64,000 nucleotides of DNA from Neopararhizobium haloflavum (GCF_002750855.1 NZ_NWUC01000002.1:1-64000); one strand, 5' to 3'. Positions 14,475 to 24,173 are shown, counted from the first letter of the stretch. The notes: generated from the letters alone by a model not told the origin. Numbers and translations are program-made.

Positions 14475-15452
14475 ATGCCCACGCGGACGCGACCTGCGCC
14501 GGTATCTCAAGTGCCATTCTTTATAATACTGATTGCATCCACCTTTCTGATGGGGTCCAGCTTCGTCGCAGGGAAAATCCTGATCCAGCAGGGTTTCGAC
14601 CCCATGATTCTGGTGGGATGGCGCTTCCTTGTTGCAGCACTCGCCACCCTCCCTTTGGTCCTCCTCGACAAGGGTAACCTCAGACAGGTACTTTTTCCGC
14701 GCCGAGCTAGCCTGCGTGATATTGCTCTGGTGATCCTTATTGGGCTGGTCCAGACGGCAGCGGTCATGGGCCTGCTCTTCTGGGCAATGCAGTTCGTGTC
14801 CGCATCGACCGCCGCCATTTTACTTTTCACCAATCCTATCTGGGTTGCCGTGCTGGGCCGTTTCTTTCTTGGCGAAACACTTCATCGTGGAAGATTGACC
14901 GGGCTTGTCCTCGGCGTCATCGGCGTCGGACTCGCCATTGGTCTTGGACCAGACATGCTTTCCGGTGGCGACACTTTGCTCGGTGAAATCATCGGTATTG
15001 CATCCGCCCTCTGCTGGGCGACAGCTACGATCATCAACAAACGCGCCAATCTGCCGTTTGGTCCATGGGGGCTGAGCTTCTGGCAGATGCTGATCGGCTC
15101 CCTCGCTGTCTTGGGGCTTGCATACGGTACAGGCGAGCACTGGCCGGCATCCGTCACGAGGGAGCAGTGGGGATGGTTCTTCTGGCTCGCAATCCCCGCC
15201 TCAACAGGCTCCTTCGGTTTGTGGTTCGTGGCGTTGAACAAGGGGGGCGCAACGAAGACGAGCGGCTTTCTGTTCCTGGCCCCGTTGTTCACGGTGATCC
15301 TGTCGTATTTCATACTTGGCGCCACGCTCTCCTGGCTCCAGGCCTGCGGAGGCATTCTGATCGGCATCGCATTATGGCTGGTCAACAGCGAAATTCCCGC
15401 GAGAAACCGCCGCGAACGCCGCGATGAAGTAACTGCTGAGGGGCAGCCGTGA
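14475..15452 (+). CDS. EamA/DMT family transporter
   Basis: A 325-aa drug/metabolite transporter with two EamA repeats and ten predicted membrane helices. The first repeat begins FFIILIASTFLMGSSFVAGK and the second near the LLGEIIGIASALCWATATII segment. It is an inner-membrane exporter of amino acids, metabolites or drugs. It starts 2 nt after the hydrolase stop and is the last gene of the CGNR-hydrolase-exporter operon, so it may expel the hydrolase substrate or product. Confidence 0.9.
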   Translation: MPTRTRPAPVSQVPFFIILIASTFLMGSSFVAGKILIQQGFDPMILVGWRFLVAALATLPLVLLDKGNLRQVLFPRRASLRDIALVILIGLVQTAAVMGLLFWAMQFVSASTAAILLFTNPIWVAVLGRFFLGETLHRGRLTGLVLGVIGVGLAIGLGPDMLSGGDTLLGEIIGIASALCWATATIINKRANLPFGPWGLSFWQMLIGSLAVLGLAYGTGEHWPASVTREQWGWFFWLAIPASTGSFGLWFVALNKGGATKTSGFLFLAPLFTVILSYFILGATLSWLQACGGILIGIALWLVNSEIPARNRRERRDEVTAEGQP

Positions 15453-15568
15453 TGCGCGAATCCAAAGTGACCGCATGTCGTTGGACTCGTAGCTGCAACA
15501 GCCTTTCCTTGTTCAAGAACTCCGCTTCCGCCGCTGAAGTGTGACGTTTCAGCTCGGCGGTAAACAAC

Positions 15569-16537
15569 ATGCGAAGGAGGCAGAGAAAAGAACCGGAAAT
15601 AGCTTCTCGCCTTTCAATCCTTCGAAGCCATGTCCCGATGGTTGCCCTGATCCAGACTCTCGCTGTCGCGGAATATCTCAGTTTCCACCGTGCCGCTCTG
15701 GCGCTGGGCACTAGCCAGTCGAGCGTGAGCGCCCGGATCAAGGCGCTGGAAACTGACCTTGGAATCGTCCTCTTTGACCGCAACACGCGCGGCGTTCGGA
15801 TGACCGAAGCCGGACGCCGTTTCGTCGATCAGGTCAATGACGCCATGGGTATTCTCGACCGGGCGATCAAGACGGCCGGGATGCATGCGCGCAGCGAGCA
15901 AGGTGATATTCGGATCGGCGTTCATGCCCTCACGGCAGGGTGCTTCCTGGATCTTCTACTGGAACGCTTTCACGATAAGCATCCGGGCATTCGTCTACAC
16001 ATCACCGAAGGCACGGCGCGGGATGCGCAATTCATGGTGCGTGAAGGTCGGCTCGATGTCGCCTTCATGGCCGGCGCTCACGAAATCTCCGACCTAAACT
16101 CCCGCGTCATCTGGCGGGACCGGCTGATGGTTGCGCTGCCATTGAAGCATCCGCTGGCGGAGCTATCGAACGTCGAATGGCGGCAGCTTGCCGACGAAAC
16201 CTTCCTTATCCGCCACCATGGTACCGGCCCACAGGTGCACGATCTGATCGTGCTGCGTTCGGCCGGAAAATGGCCTGTGCCGACAATTCTGCGTCGTAAG
16301 GTCGGGCGCGAGGCGCTGCTGGCGATGATCGCGGCCGGACATGGCATCTCGCTTTTTGTCGAGGACAGCACAGTCGGCAACACAGCGAATGTTATTTTCC
16401 TGCCAATCAGTGACGAGCCTGAAACCATCCCATTTTCGGCCGTCTGGTCGCCGAGAAACCGCGACCCGGCGCTTTTGAGCCTGCTCACCTTAGCGACGAA
16501 AATGGGCCGTCCACATCCGAAACCTGATTCGCGTTAG
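15569..16537 (+). CDS. LysR-type regulator at the edge of the conjugation block
   Basis: A 322-aa LysR-type regulator. The DNA-binding helix-turn-helix is in LAVAEYLSFHRAALALGTSQ, followed by SSVSARIKALETDLGIVLFD. The N-terminal extension ASRLSILRSHVPMVALIQ precedes it and, as I recall, is shared by LysR genes found next to traG in related elements. The ligand domain begins near residue 110 (GDIRIGVHALTAGCFLDLLL). It is transcribed toward traG and could be part of the core element rather than the cargo. GAAGGAGG lies upstream of an alternative start region; the ATG at 15569 is itself in a purine-rich context. Confidence 0.85.
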   Translation: MRRRQRKEPEIASRLSILRSHVPMVALIQTLAVAEYLSFHRAALALGTSQSSVSARIKALETDLGIVLFDRNTRGVRMTEAGRRFVDQVNDAMGILDRAIKTAGMHARSEQGDIRIGVHALTAGCFLDLLLERFHDKHPGIRLHITEGTARDAQFMVREGRLDVAFMAGAHEISDLNSRVIWRDRLMVALPLKHPLAELSNVEWRQLADETFLIRHHGTGPQVHDLIVLRSAGKWPVPTILRRKVGREALLAMIAAGHGISLFVEDSTVGNTANVIFLPISDEPETIPFSAVWSPRNRDPALLSLLTLATKMGRPHPKPDSR

Positions 16538-16572
16538 TTTGCGGCGAGCAGTGCCGTTATGGTCCCGCCGTG

Positions 16573-16594
16573 ACCCATCCTATTTACCGCCGAT
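16573..16594 (+). promoter_or_regulatory. Shared box upstream of traG
   Basis: ACCCATCCTATTT, then A, then CCGCCGAT. The same 22-nt box with one change (G for A) is at 19157-19178 upstream of trbB. GATTACCGCA follows at 16631-16640, as GATCACCGCA follows the second copy. This looks like a common regulator site for the two conjugation operons. Confidence 0.6.
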
Positions 16595-16691
16595 AGTATC
16601 CGGTCGCCCTATCGCTCCACCTTTATTGTTGATTACCGCATGATTGCCCATTCTCTGATCGGCTCCATCAATTTTGCCGATTGGAGTCTGT

Positions 16692-18677
16692 ATGCGCGGA
16701 GGCCGAATACTCTGGGGGCAGATTGCCGTCGTCTTCACCATTGTCATGGTGATGACCTGGGCCGCAACGCAATGGGTGGCGTTTCGGCTCGGCTTCCAGC
16801 CCCAGCTTGGCAATCCCTGGTTCGATCTGGCCGGTTGGCCGTTCTACTATCCGCCCGCCTTTTTCTGGTGGTGGTTCTCCTTCGACGCCTATGCGCCCAC
16901 GATCTTCGTGGAGGGCGCGGCTATCGCCACATCGGGCGGCATCCTCGCGATCGGTGCCGCCATCCTCTTGTCAATCATCCGGGCGCGCGAAGCCCGCAAC
17001 GTCGCCACTTACGGCTCCGCGCGATGGGCGGAGGACAAGGAAATCCGCACGGCCGGATTGCTCGGCCCCGATGGCGTCGTGCTCGGCCGCTACGACAGGG
17101 ACTATCTGCGCCATGACGGGCCGGAGCATGTGTTGTGCTTCGCACCCACGCGGTCGGGCAAAGGTGTCGGCCTTGTGGTGCCCACGCTGCTGACCTGGCC
17201 GGGAAGCTGCATCGTCCATGACATCAAGGGCGAGAACTGGACGCTGACGGCCGGCTTCCGGGCACAGCACGGCCGCGTCCTGCTGTTCGATCCCACCAAC
17301 GCCAGATCGTCCGCCTACAATCCGTTGCTGGAGGTGCGGCAGGGCGAATGGGAAGTCCGCGACGTGCAGAATATTGCTGATATTCTGGTCGATCCCGAAG
17401 GCAGCCTCGACAAGCGCAACCATTGGGAAAAGACCAGCCACAGCCTCCTTGTCGGCGCGATTCTGCACGTCCTCTATGCCGAGCCGGACAAAACCCTGTC
17501 GGGCGTCGCCAATTTCCTGTCCGATCCCCGCCGCTCGGTCGAAGCGACCTTGCGCGCGATGATGGACACGCCGCATCTGGGCGAAGCTGGCGTTCACCCC
17601 GTCATCGCCTCATCGGCGCGCGAGCTGCTGAACAAGAGCGAGAACGAACGGTCGGGCGTGCTGTCCACCGCCATGTCGTTCCTGGGCTTGTATCGCGATC
17701 CGGTCGTGGCGCGCGTCACGGACCGTTGCGACTGGCGCATCGCCGATCTGGTCGGCAGGCGAGAGCCGGTGACGCTCTACCTCGTCGTGCCACCGTCCGA
17801 CATCAACCGGACGAAACCGCTGATCCGGCTCATCCTCAACCAGATCGGCCGCAGGCTTACCGAGGAACTGATGCTATCCGGCAAGCGGCATCGCCTGCTC
17901 ATGATGTTGGACGAGTTTCCCGCGCTCGGCCGTCTCGACTTCTTTGAATCGGCGCTCGCCTTCATGGCGGGCTATGGCCTCAAGTCCTTCCTGATCGCCC
18001 AATCGCTCAACCAGATCGAGCGCGCCTATGGGCCAAACAACAGCATTCTCGACAACTGCCATGTGCGCGTTGCCTTTGCCACCAACGACGAGCGCACCGC
18101 CAAGCGCGTTTCGGACTCGCTTGGCACAGCAACAGAGATGCGTGATTCCACCAACTATGCCGGCCATCGCCTCGCGCCCTGGCTCGGGCATCTGATGGTG
18201 TCGCGGCAGGAGACGGCGCGGCCGCTGCTCACGCCGGGCGAGATCATGCAGTTTCCGCCCGCAGACGAAATCGTGATGGTCGCGGGAACCCCACCTATCC
18301 GGGCGAAGAAGGCCCGGTATTTCGAGGATGCGCGATTGCAGGAGCGCATCCTGCCGCCGCCCGAGTTGCCATCCGCACCAGTGGCGAAGCCAGCAACCGA
18401 CGACTGGACGAGCCGCGTCATCGTCTCGGCGAACAAGCCAGCGACCGGCGCTGCCAGCGGGGCCGAGGGCGATCCCGACAATGCCGGCATCCGTCGCGAG
18501 CCGGAATTGCCCGAGCATGAGGAGATCATCCCGCCGCCACCAACGCCCGCCCAGGAGTTCGACATTCTGGACGACGAGCCGGACGTGGACGCGGCCAAGG
18601 CCCGCGCGCTGCGCTCGCGGATGCGAATGATCGCCCGGCAGGCCTCGATGAACTCCGATGACGGTATAGAGCTTTGA
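16692..18677 (+). CDS. traG: Type IV coupling protein TraG/VirD4
   Basis: A 661-aa coupling ATPase that feeds the relaxase-DNA complex to the Trb channel. Two N-terminal membrane segments (about residues 7-28 and 75-95) anchor it. Walker A is FAPTRSGKGVGLVVP (about 150-164), followed by CIVHDIKGENW. Walker B is LLMMLDEFPALG near 404. The proline-rich acidic C-terminus is variable. The start at 16692 has GGAG 5 nt upstream; an ATG six codons earlier lacks this. The CopG-like gene follows 10 nt after the stop. Confidence 0.95.
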   Translation: MRGGRILWGQIAVVFTIVMVMTWAATQWVAFRLGFQPQLGNPWFDLAGWPFYYPPAFFWWWFSFDAYAPTIFVEGAAIATSGGILAIGAAILLSIIRAREARNVATYGSARWAEDKEIRTAGLLGPDGVVLGRYDRDYLRHDGPEHVLCFAPTRSGKGVGLVVPTLLTWPGSCIVHDIKGENWTLTAGFRAQHGRVLLFDPTNARSSAYNPLLEVRQGEWEVRDVQNIADILVDPEGSLDKRNHWEKTSHSLLVGAILHVLYAEPDKTLSGVANFLSDPRRSVEATLRAMMDTPHLGEAGVHPVIASSARELLNKSENERSGVLSTAMSFLGLYRDPVVARVTDRCDWRIADLVGRREPVTLYLVVPPSDINRTKPLIRLILNQIGRRLTEELMLSGKRHRLLMMLDEFPALGRLDFFESALAFMAGYGLKSFLIAQSLNQIERAYGPNNSILDNCHVRVAFATNDERTAKRVSDSLGTATEMRDSTNYAGHRLAPWLGHLMVSRQETARPLLTPGEIMQFPPADEIVMVAGTPPIRAKKARYFEDARLQERILPPPELPSAPVAKPATDDWTSRVIVSANKPATGAASGAEGDPDNAGIRREPELPEHEEIIPPPPTPAQEFDILDDEPDVDAAKARALRSRMRMIARQASMNSDDGIEL

Positions 18678-18687
18678 GAGGTCGCCC

Positions 18688-19149
18688 ATGACGACGCGCA
18701 CCCGCATGAATGTCTATTTCGACCCGGAACTGCTCAAACAGGTCGAGGCGCTATCGCTGCGCCGACAGGTCTCGAAATCCGCCATCATCGAGGCGGCGGT
18801 CGCATCCTTCCTGTCGGGCGACACGTCTGACCGGCTGGAAGCGGCCATGTCGCGCCGCCTGGACAAGATCGGCAGGCAGATCGGCACGCTGGACGAAGAT
18901 CTCGCCGTGCTCGGCGAGACCCTTTCCTTGTTCGTCCACTTCTGGCTGACGATGACACCGCCGTTGCCCGACAGCGCCAAGCAGTCCGCACGGATCAAGG
19001 GGAACGAGCGGTTCGAGGGCTTCATGCAGAATCTCGGCCGCAGGCTGGCGACCGGAGACAGGTTTCTGAAAGAGTTATCGCGCGACATGGATTCGCTTCA
19101 CGACAGTTCGTCGCAAGATCAGGCCGAGGTCGATGGCCACGCTTCTTAG
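18688..19149 (+). CDS. CopG/RHH protein of the transfer region
   Basis: A 153-aa protein with an N-terminal ribbon-helix-helix: RTRMNVYFDPELLKQVEAL, then RQVSKSAIIEAAVASFLS. A C-terminal extension with one hydrophobic segment (LGETLSLFVHFWLTMTPPLP, about residues 72-91) follows. It lies 10 nt downstream of traG, as in related elements. It may regulate the transfer operons (the two identical boxes lie at 16573 and 19157) or assist the relaxosome. Function is inferred from the fold and position. Confidence 0.85.
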   Translation: MTTRTRMNVYFDPELLKQVEALSLRRQVSKSAIIEAAVASFLSGDTSDRLEAAMSRRLDKIGRQIGTLDEDLAVLGETLSLFVHFWLTMTPPLPDSAKQSARIKGNERFEGFMQNLGRRLATGDRFLKELSRDMDSLHDSSSQDQAEVDGHAS

Positions 19150-19156
19150 ATTTTCA

Positions 19157-19207
19157 ACCCATCCTATTTGCCGCCGATGGCCGCCGATCACCGCATCCTG
19201 CTAGATA
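19157..19207 (+). promoter_or_regulatory. Promoter region of the trb operon with shared box
   Basis: ACCCATCCTATTT, then G, then CCGCCGAT (19157-19178) repeats the box upstream of traG. A second GGCCGCCGATCAC follows (19179-19190), so CCGCCGAT occurs twice here. TGC-TAGATA at 19199-19207 resembles an extended -10 element with the box where the -35 would be, as expected of an activated promoter. A GACCCCG/CGGGGTC hairpin lies in the leader at 19244-19260. Confidence 0.55.
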
Positions 19208-19293
19208 CTTGTTGAAACGGTCTGAATTCAGGCTCTTTTAATCGACCCCGTTGCGGGGTCCGTCTGTCACGCCCCGCCAGAAATGGGGCCGAC

Positions 19294-20277
19294 ATGACTG
19301 CACATCACCAGAAACCGGAGGCGATTGCGCGCGGCGCGCGGATGCTGCGCACGGCCCTCGGCGTGTCCATCGCCCGGTTTCTGGAAGACCCAACCGTCAT
19401 CGAGGTGATGCTGAACCCGGACGGCCGCATCTGGATCGACCGGCTGTCCGAAGGTCTGACCGATACCGGCGAGATTCTCTCCGCCGCCGATGGCGAACGC
19501 ATCGTGCGGCTGGTCGCACACCATGTCGGCGCGGAGGTTCACGCCCAATCCCCGCGCGTGTCGGCGGAACTGCCCGAGACGGGAGAACGGTTCGAGGGGC
19601 TGCTGCCGCCCGTCGTCGCCGCACCGGCCTTTGCCATCCGCAAGCCCGCCGTCGCGGTCTTCACGCTCGACGACTATGTGACGGCAGGCATCATGTCCGC
19701 CGATCAGGCCGTGACCCTGCGCGAAGCCGTCGCCGAGCGCGCCAACATTTTGGTGGCAGGCGGCACCAGCACCGGCAAGACCACGCTGACCAATGCGCTC
19801 CTGGCCGAAGTGGCGAAGACGCAGGATCGCGTCGTCATCATCGAGGACACGCGCGAGCTGCAATGCGCCGCGCCCAACCTCGTCGCCATGCGGACCAAGG
19901 ATGGTGTGGCGACGCTTTCCGATCTTGTGCGCTCGTCGCTGCGCCTGCGCCCCGACCGCATCCCCATCGGCGAGGTGCGCGGCTCCGAAGCCCTCGACCT
20001 TCTGAAAGCCTGGGGAACGGGGCACCCCGGCGGCATCGGCACCATCCATGCCGGCACCGGCATCGGCGCGCTCCGCCGCCTCGAACAGCTCATTCAAGAG
20101 GCTGTCGTCACGGTCCCGCGCGCGCTGATCGCCGAGACCATCGACCTCGTTGCCATCCTCGCCGGGCGCGGTTCCGCGCGCCGGCTGGCCGAACTCGCCC
20201 GCGTCGAGGGGCTGGGGCCAGACGGCGACTACCGCATCACCCCCGCAACCCCCACCAACACAGGAGAAATTTCATGA
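19294..20277 (+). CDS. trbB: TrbB, type IV secretion ATPase (VirB11-like)
   Basis: A 327-aa cytoplasmic hexameric ATPase that powers pilus assembly and DNA transfer. The N-terminal domain occupies about residues 1-130. Walker A is [17 protein letters not shown] (about 154-170), the Asp box [12 protein letters not shown] follows, and Walker B is [19 protein letters not shown]. It is the first gene of the trb cluster. The 144-nt leader carries the shared box and a hairpin. Its stop overlaps trbC by ATGA. Confidence 0.95.
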   Translation: MTAHHQKPEAIARGARMLRTALGVSIARFLEDPTVIEVMLNPDGRIWIDRLSEGLTDTGEILSAADGERIVRLVAHHVGAEVHAQSPRVSAELPETGERFEGLLPPVVAAPAFAIRKPAVAVFTLDDYVTAGIMSADQAVTLREAVAERANILVAGGTSTGKTTLTNALLAEVAKTQDRVVIIEDTRELQCAAPNLVAMRTKDGVATLSDLVRSSLRLRPDRIPIGEVRGSEALDLLKAWGTGHPGGIGTIHAGTGIGALRRLEQLIQEAVVTVPRALIAETIDLVAILAGRGSARRLAELARVEGLGPDGDYRITPATPTNTGEIS

Positions 20278-20606
20278 TCCGCACGCTTTCGCGCGGCTAT
20301 CGCTTCGCCGCGACCGCCGCATCCACCCTTGCCATCAGCCTCATGCTTGCCCCGGCCGCCCATGCCTCCGGTTCGTCGATGCCCTGGGAGGCTCCGCTTC
20401 AGAGCATCCTTCAATCGATCGAGGGGCCGGTCGCCAAGATCATCGCCGTGATCGTGATTATCGCCACCGGCCTCGCGCTGGCCTTCGGCGACACGAGCGG
20501 CGGGTTCAGGCGGCTGATCCAGATCGTGTTCGGCCTGTCGATCGCCTTCGCCGCGTCGAGCTTCTTCCTGTCGTTCTTCTCGTTCGGCGGCGGGGCGCTT
20601 GTTTGA
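20274..20606 (+). CDS. trbC: TrbC, pilin subunit (VirB2-like)
   Basis: A 110-aa pilin precursor. A long signal segment ends near LAPAAHASGSSMPWEAPLQ. Two membrane helices (KIIAVIVIIATGLALAFGD and IVFGLSIAFAASSFFLSFF) make up the mature subunit. In RP4-like systems TraF (5551-6108) removes the C-terminal tail and cyclises TrbC. It overlaps trbB by ATGA and trbD by TGATG, so all three are translationally coupled. Confidence 0.9.
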   Translation: MIRTLSRGYRFAATAASTLAISLMLAPAAHASGSSMPWEAPLQSILQSIEGPVAKIIAVIVIIATGLALAFGDTSGGFRRLIQIVFGLSIAFAASSFFLSFFSFGGGALV

Positions 20607-20887
20607 TGACGGGCGGCCTCGAACAACTCGACGCGGTGCCGGGCTTCATTGTTCCGGTCCACCGGGCGCTGACCGAGCATATCCTGCTCGGCGGCGCTCC
20701 GCGCTCCATCGCCATCATGAACGGAACGCTGGCCGGGGCCGTGGGCCTCGGCCTGCGCCTCTGGTTTGTCGGCCTCGCCATCTGGGTCATCGGCCACTTC
20801 GCCGCCGTGTGGATGGCCAAGCGCGATCCCCTCTTTGTCGAAGTGGGCCGCAGGCATCTGCGCATCCCCGGCCATCTCTCGGTGTGA
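20606..20887 (+). CDS. trbD: TrbD (VirB3-like)
   Basis: A 93-aa inner-membrane protein with the VirB3/TrbD pattern. An N-terminal VPVHRALTEHILLGGAPRS is followed by two close membrane helices (about residues 35-70) and a polar C-terminus. It associates with the ATPase TrbE. The start is fixed by TGATG overlap with the trbC stop. TrbE follows 10 nt downstream. Confidence 0.9.
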   Translation: MTGGLEQLDAVPGFIVPVHRALTEHILLGGAPRSIAIMNGTLAGAVGLGLRLWFVGLAIWVIGHFAAVWMAKRDPLFVEVGRRHLRIPGHLSV

Positions 20888-20897
20888 GGGTGTGACC

Positions 20898-23390
20898 ATG
20901 ATGAACCTTGCCGAATACCGCCGCACCGCCAGTCGCCTCGCGGATTTCCTACCCTGGGCAGCACTTGTCGGCCCCGGCGTCGTCTTGAACAAGGACGGCA
21001 GTTTCCAGAGAACTGCGAAGTTCCGCGGTCCCGATCTGGATTCCGCCGTCGCGGCCGAACTCGTGGCGGTCGCCGGCCGCATCAACAATGCCGTCCGCCG
21101 TCTCGGGTCCGGCTGGTCGATCTTCGTCGAGGCGCAGCGCTCCGAGGCTGCGACCTATCCCGACAGCACCTTTCCCGATCCCGCGTCGGCGCTGCTCGAC
21201 GCCGAGCGCAAGGCCGGTTTCGAGGAAGCCGGCACGCATTTCGTGTCCGGCTATTTCCTGACTTTCCTCTGGCTCCCGCCCGCCGAGGACGCCGCCCGCG
21301 CGGAAACCTGGCTCTACGAGGGCCGCGAGCAGTCCGGCGTCGATCCGTGGGAATTGCTGCGCGGCTTCGTGGATCGCACCGACCGGGTTCTGGCTCTGCT
21401 CGATGGCTTCATGCCGGAATGCCGTTGGCTCGATGACGCCGGCACGCTGACCTATCTCCATTCGACCATCTCCACGAACCGGCATCGCGTGCGCGTGCCG
21501 GAGGTGCCGATGCACCTCGATGCGCTGCTCGCCGACCAGTCACTGACCGGCGGGCTGGAGCCGCGTCTTGGCAACCAGCATCTGCGCGTCCTGACCATCA
21601 TCGGCTTCCCGACCGCGACGACGCCGGGCCTCCTCGACGAGATGAACCGGCTGCCGTTCCCGTATCGGTGGAGCACGCGCGCGATCCTCATGGACAAGAC
21701 CGATGCGACGAAGCTGCTGACGAAGATCAGGCGGCAATGGTTCGCCAAGCGCAAAAGCATCGCCGCGATCCTTAAGGAAGTCATGACCAACGAGGCGTCC
21801 GCCCTCGTGGACACCGACGCAGCGAACAAGGCCGCTGACGCCGACATGGCCTTGCAGGAGCTCGGCGCGGATATGGCGGGCATGGCCTATGTCACGGCCA
21901 CTATCACCGTCTGGGACGCGGACCCGCGCATAGCCGACGAGAAATTGCGCCTCGCCGAAAAGATCATACAGGGCCGCGATTTCACCGCGATGCCTGAAAC
22001 CGTCAACGCCGTCGACGCCTGGCTCGGCTCGATCCCCGGACATGCCTATGCCAATGTCCGCCAGCCACCCATCAGCACCTTGAATCTCGCCCACATGATC
22101 CCGCTTTCGGCGGTGTGGGCGGGGCCGGAACGGGATGAGCACTTCGGGTCGCCCCCCTTGCTCTATGGCAAGACCGAGGGAAGCACCCCATTCCGGTTAT
22201 CCCTCCATGTCGGCGACGTGGGCCACACCCTCGTTGTCGGTCCGACCGGCGCGGGCAAGTCCGTGCTGCTCGCGCTCATGGCTTTGCAGTTCCGCCGTTA
22301 TGAGGCCAGCCAGGTCTTCGCCTTCGATTTCGGCGGCTCGATCCGCGCCGCCGCGCTCGCTATGGGCGGCGACTGGCACGATCTGGGCGGCGGACTGACG
22401 GACGGAGACGAGGCGTCCGTCTCGCTTCAGCCGCTCGCCCGCATCGACGACACCTATGAACGTGCTTGGACAGCCGACTGGATCGCCGCCATTCTCGGTC
22501 GTGAGGGCTTGGCCGTAACGCCCGAGACCAAGGAATATATCTGGACGGCGCTGACCTCGCTGGCGTCCGCCCCGGTCGGGGAACGCACCATCACCGGCCT
22601 CACGGTCCTGCTCCAATCCAACGATCTGAAACAGGCATTGCGGCCCTATTGCATCGGCGGCGCTTATGGTCGGCTGCTCGACGCCGAGACCGAACATCTT
22701 GGGCATGCGGATGTGCAGGCGTTCGAGATCGAGGGGCTCGTCGGAACCGGCGCGGCCCCGGCCGTGCTCGCCTATCTGTTCCACCGGATCGGCGACCGGC
22801 TCGACGGGCGGCCCACGCTGCTTATCATCGACGAGGGCTGGCTTGCGCTGGACGACGAAGGATTCGCCAACCAGCTTCGCGAATGGCTGAAGACGCTCAG
22901 GAAGAAGAACGCCAGCGTCATCTTCGCCACGCAGTCGCTATCGGACATCGACGGCAGCAACATCGCGCCCGCCATCATCGAAAGCTGCCCGACGCGATTG
23001 CTCCTGCCGAACGAGCGGGCCATCGAACCCCAGATCACGGCCATCTATCGCCGCTTCGGGTTGAATGACCGGCAGATCGAAATCCTCGCAAGGGCCACGC
23101 CCAAGCGGGATTACTACTGCCAGAGCCGCAGGGGAAACCGCCTCTTCGAGCTGGGCCTGTCCGAAGTCGGCCTCGCGCTCTGCACCGTATCCGCGAAATC
23201 CGACCACAAGCGCATCGCCGGACTTATCGCCGAGCATGGTCGCGACGGCTTCCTTGCGGCGTGGCTGCGCCTGCGCGGCGTCGATTGGGCAGCCGACCTT
23301 ATCCCCGATCTCACCAATCTTGCCGACCGGACGGAAACCGCCGCGCCGGTCGTGCCGGATGCCCCCCAAGCAGAGGAGACCCTTCCATGA
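20898..23390 (+). CDS. trbE: TrbE, conjugal transfer ATPase (VirB4-like)
   Basis: An 830-aa ATPase, the largest motor of the mating apparatus. The N-terminal CagE/TrbE domain begins NLAEYRRTASRLADFLPW. Walker A is VVGPTGAGKSVLLALMALQF (about residues 446-465). Walker B is PTLLIIDEGWLALDDE. The FATQSLSDIDGS block follows. Normal family length. A second ATG directly follows the first; GGTGTGAGGGTGTGA upstream gives only a weak ribosome site. The stop overlaps trbJ by ATGA. Confidence 0.95.
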   Translation: MMNLAEYRRTASRLADFLPWAALVGPGVVLNKDGSFQRTAKFRGPDLDSAVAAELVAVAGRINNAVRRLGSGWSIFVEAQRSEAATYPDSTFPDPASALLDAERKAGFEEAGTHFVSGYFLTFLWLPPAEDAARAETWLYEGREQSGVDPWELLRGFVDRTDRVLALLDGFMPECRWLDDAGTLTYLHSTISTNRHRVRVPEVPMHLDALLADQSLTGGLEPRLGNQHLRVLTIIGFPTATTPGLLDEMNRLPFPYRWSTRAILMDKTDATKLLTKIRRQWFAKRKSIAAILKEVMTNEASALVDTDAANKAADADMALQELGADMAGMAYVTATITVWDADPRIADEKLRLAEKIIQGRDFTAMPETVNAVDAWLGSIPGHAYANVRQPPISTLNLAHMIPLSAVWAGPERDEHFGSPPLLYGKTEGSTPFRLSLHVGDVGHTLVVGPTGAGKSVLLALMALQFRRYEASQVFAFDFGGSIRAAALAMGGDWHDLGGGLTDGDEASVSLQPLARIDDTYERAWTADWIAAILGREGLAVTPETKEYIWTALTSLASAPVGERTITGLTVLLQSNDLKQALRPYCIGGAYGRLLDAETEHLGHADVQAFEIEGLVGTGAAPAVLAYLFHRIGDRLDGRPTLLIIDEGWLALDDEGFANQLREWLKTLRKKNASVIFATQSLSDIDGSNIAPAIIESCPTRLLLPNERAIEPQITAIYRRFGLNDRQIEILARATPKRDYYCQSRRGNRLFELGLSEVGLALCTVSAKSDHKRIAGLIAEHGRDGFLAAWLRLRGVDWAADLIPDLTNLADRTETAAPVVPDAPQAEETLP

Positions 23391-24163
23391 TCCGTGTTCC
23401 CGTTGCCCGCTTCGCCGGCGCTTCCATGCTCGCGCTGGCGCTTGCCATGCCCGTCGCGCTGTCACCGATGCTGACCAGCCCGGCTCACGCGCAATTCGGT
23501 CGTATCGTCTATGATCCGGCGAACTATGCGCAGAACGTGCTGACGGCCGCGCGCACGCTCCAGCAGATCAACAACCAGATCACGTCACTTCAGAACGAAG
23601 CGACCATGCTCATTAATCAGGCGAAGAATCTGGCGAGCCTGCCATATTCATCGCTTCAGCAGCTCCAACAAAACGTGCAGCGCACGCAGCAGCTTTTGAG
23701 CCAAGCCCAAAACATCGCCTTCGACGTGCAGAAGGTCGATCAGATCTTCCAGACCCAATATGGCAATGTCTCGCTGTCGGCGACCGAAGCCCAACTCGTC
23801 ACCGACGCCCGCTCGCGCTGGCAGAACACGGTCGGCGGCTTGCAGGACGCCATGCGGGTTCAGGCGGGCGTCGTCGGCAACATCGACACCAACCGCACAC
23901 AGATGTCCGAGCTTGTCGGCCAGAGCCAGTCGGCGACTGGCGCGCTTCAGGCGACGCAGGCCGGCAACCAGCTTCTCGCTCTCCAGTCGCAGCAGCTTTC
24001 CGATCTCGTTGCGCTTCTCGCCGCCAATGGCCGGGCGGGTGCGTTGACCGAAGCCGAGCGTGCGGCAGCAGCCGAACAGGGACGCGAGCAGCGCCGACGC
24101 TTCCTCACGCCGGGTTCGGGCTACACGCCCGGCAACGCGCAGATGTTCAACAACGGCAACTGA
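23387..24163 (+). CDS. trbJ: TrbJ (VirB5-like)
   Basis: A 258-aa exported protein, likely at the pilus tip or in adhesion to the recipient. A signal peptide ends near LTSPAHAQFG (about residue 36). The mature part is strongly helical, with heptad-like stretches rich in Gln/Asn (QQINNQITSLQNEATMLINQ and after). It overlaps trbE by ATGA and is followed after 10 nt by the trbK-like gene. Confidence 0.9.
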   Translation: MIRVPVARFAGASMLALALAMPVALSPMLTSPAHAQFGRIVYDPANYAQNVLTAARTLQQINNQITSLQNEATMLINQAKNLASLPYSSLQQLQQNVQRTQQLLSQAQNIAFDVQKVDQIFQTQYGNVSLSATEAQLVTDARSRWQNTVGGLQDAMRVQAGVVGNIDTNRTQMSELVGQSQSATGALQATQAGNQLLALQSQQLSDLVALLAANGRAGALTEAERAAAAEQGREQRRRFLTPGSGYTPGNAQMFNNGN

Positions 24164-24173
24164 GGGCGCGGCC

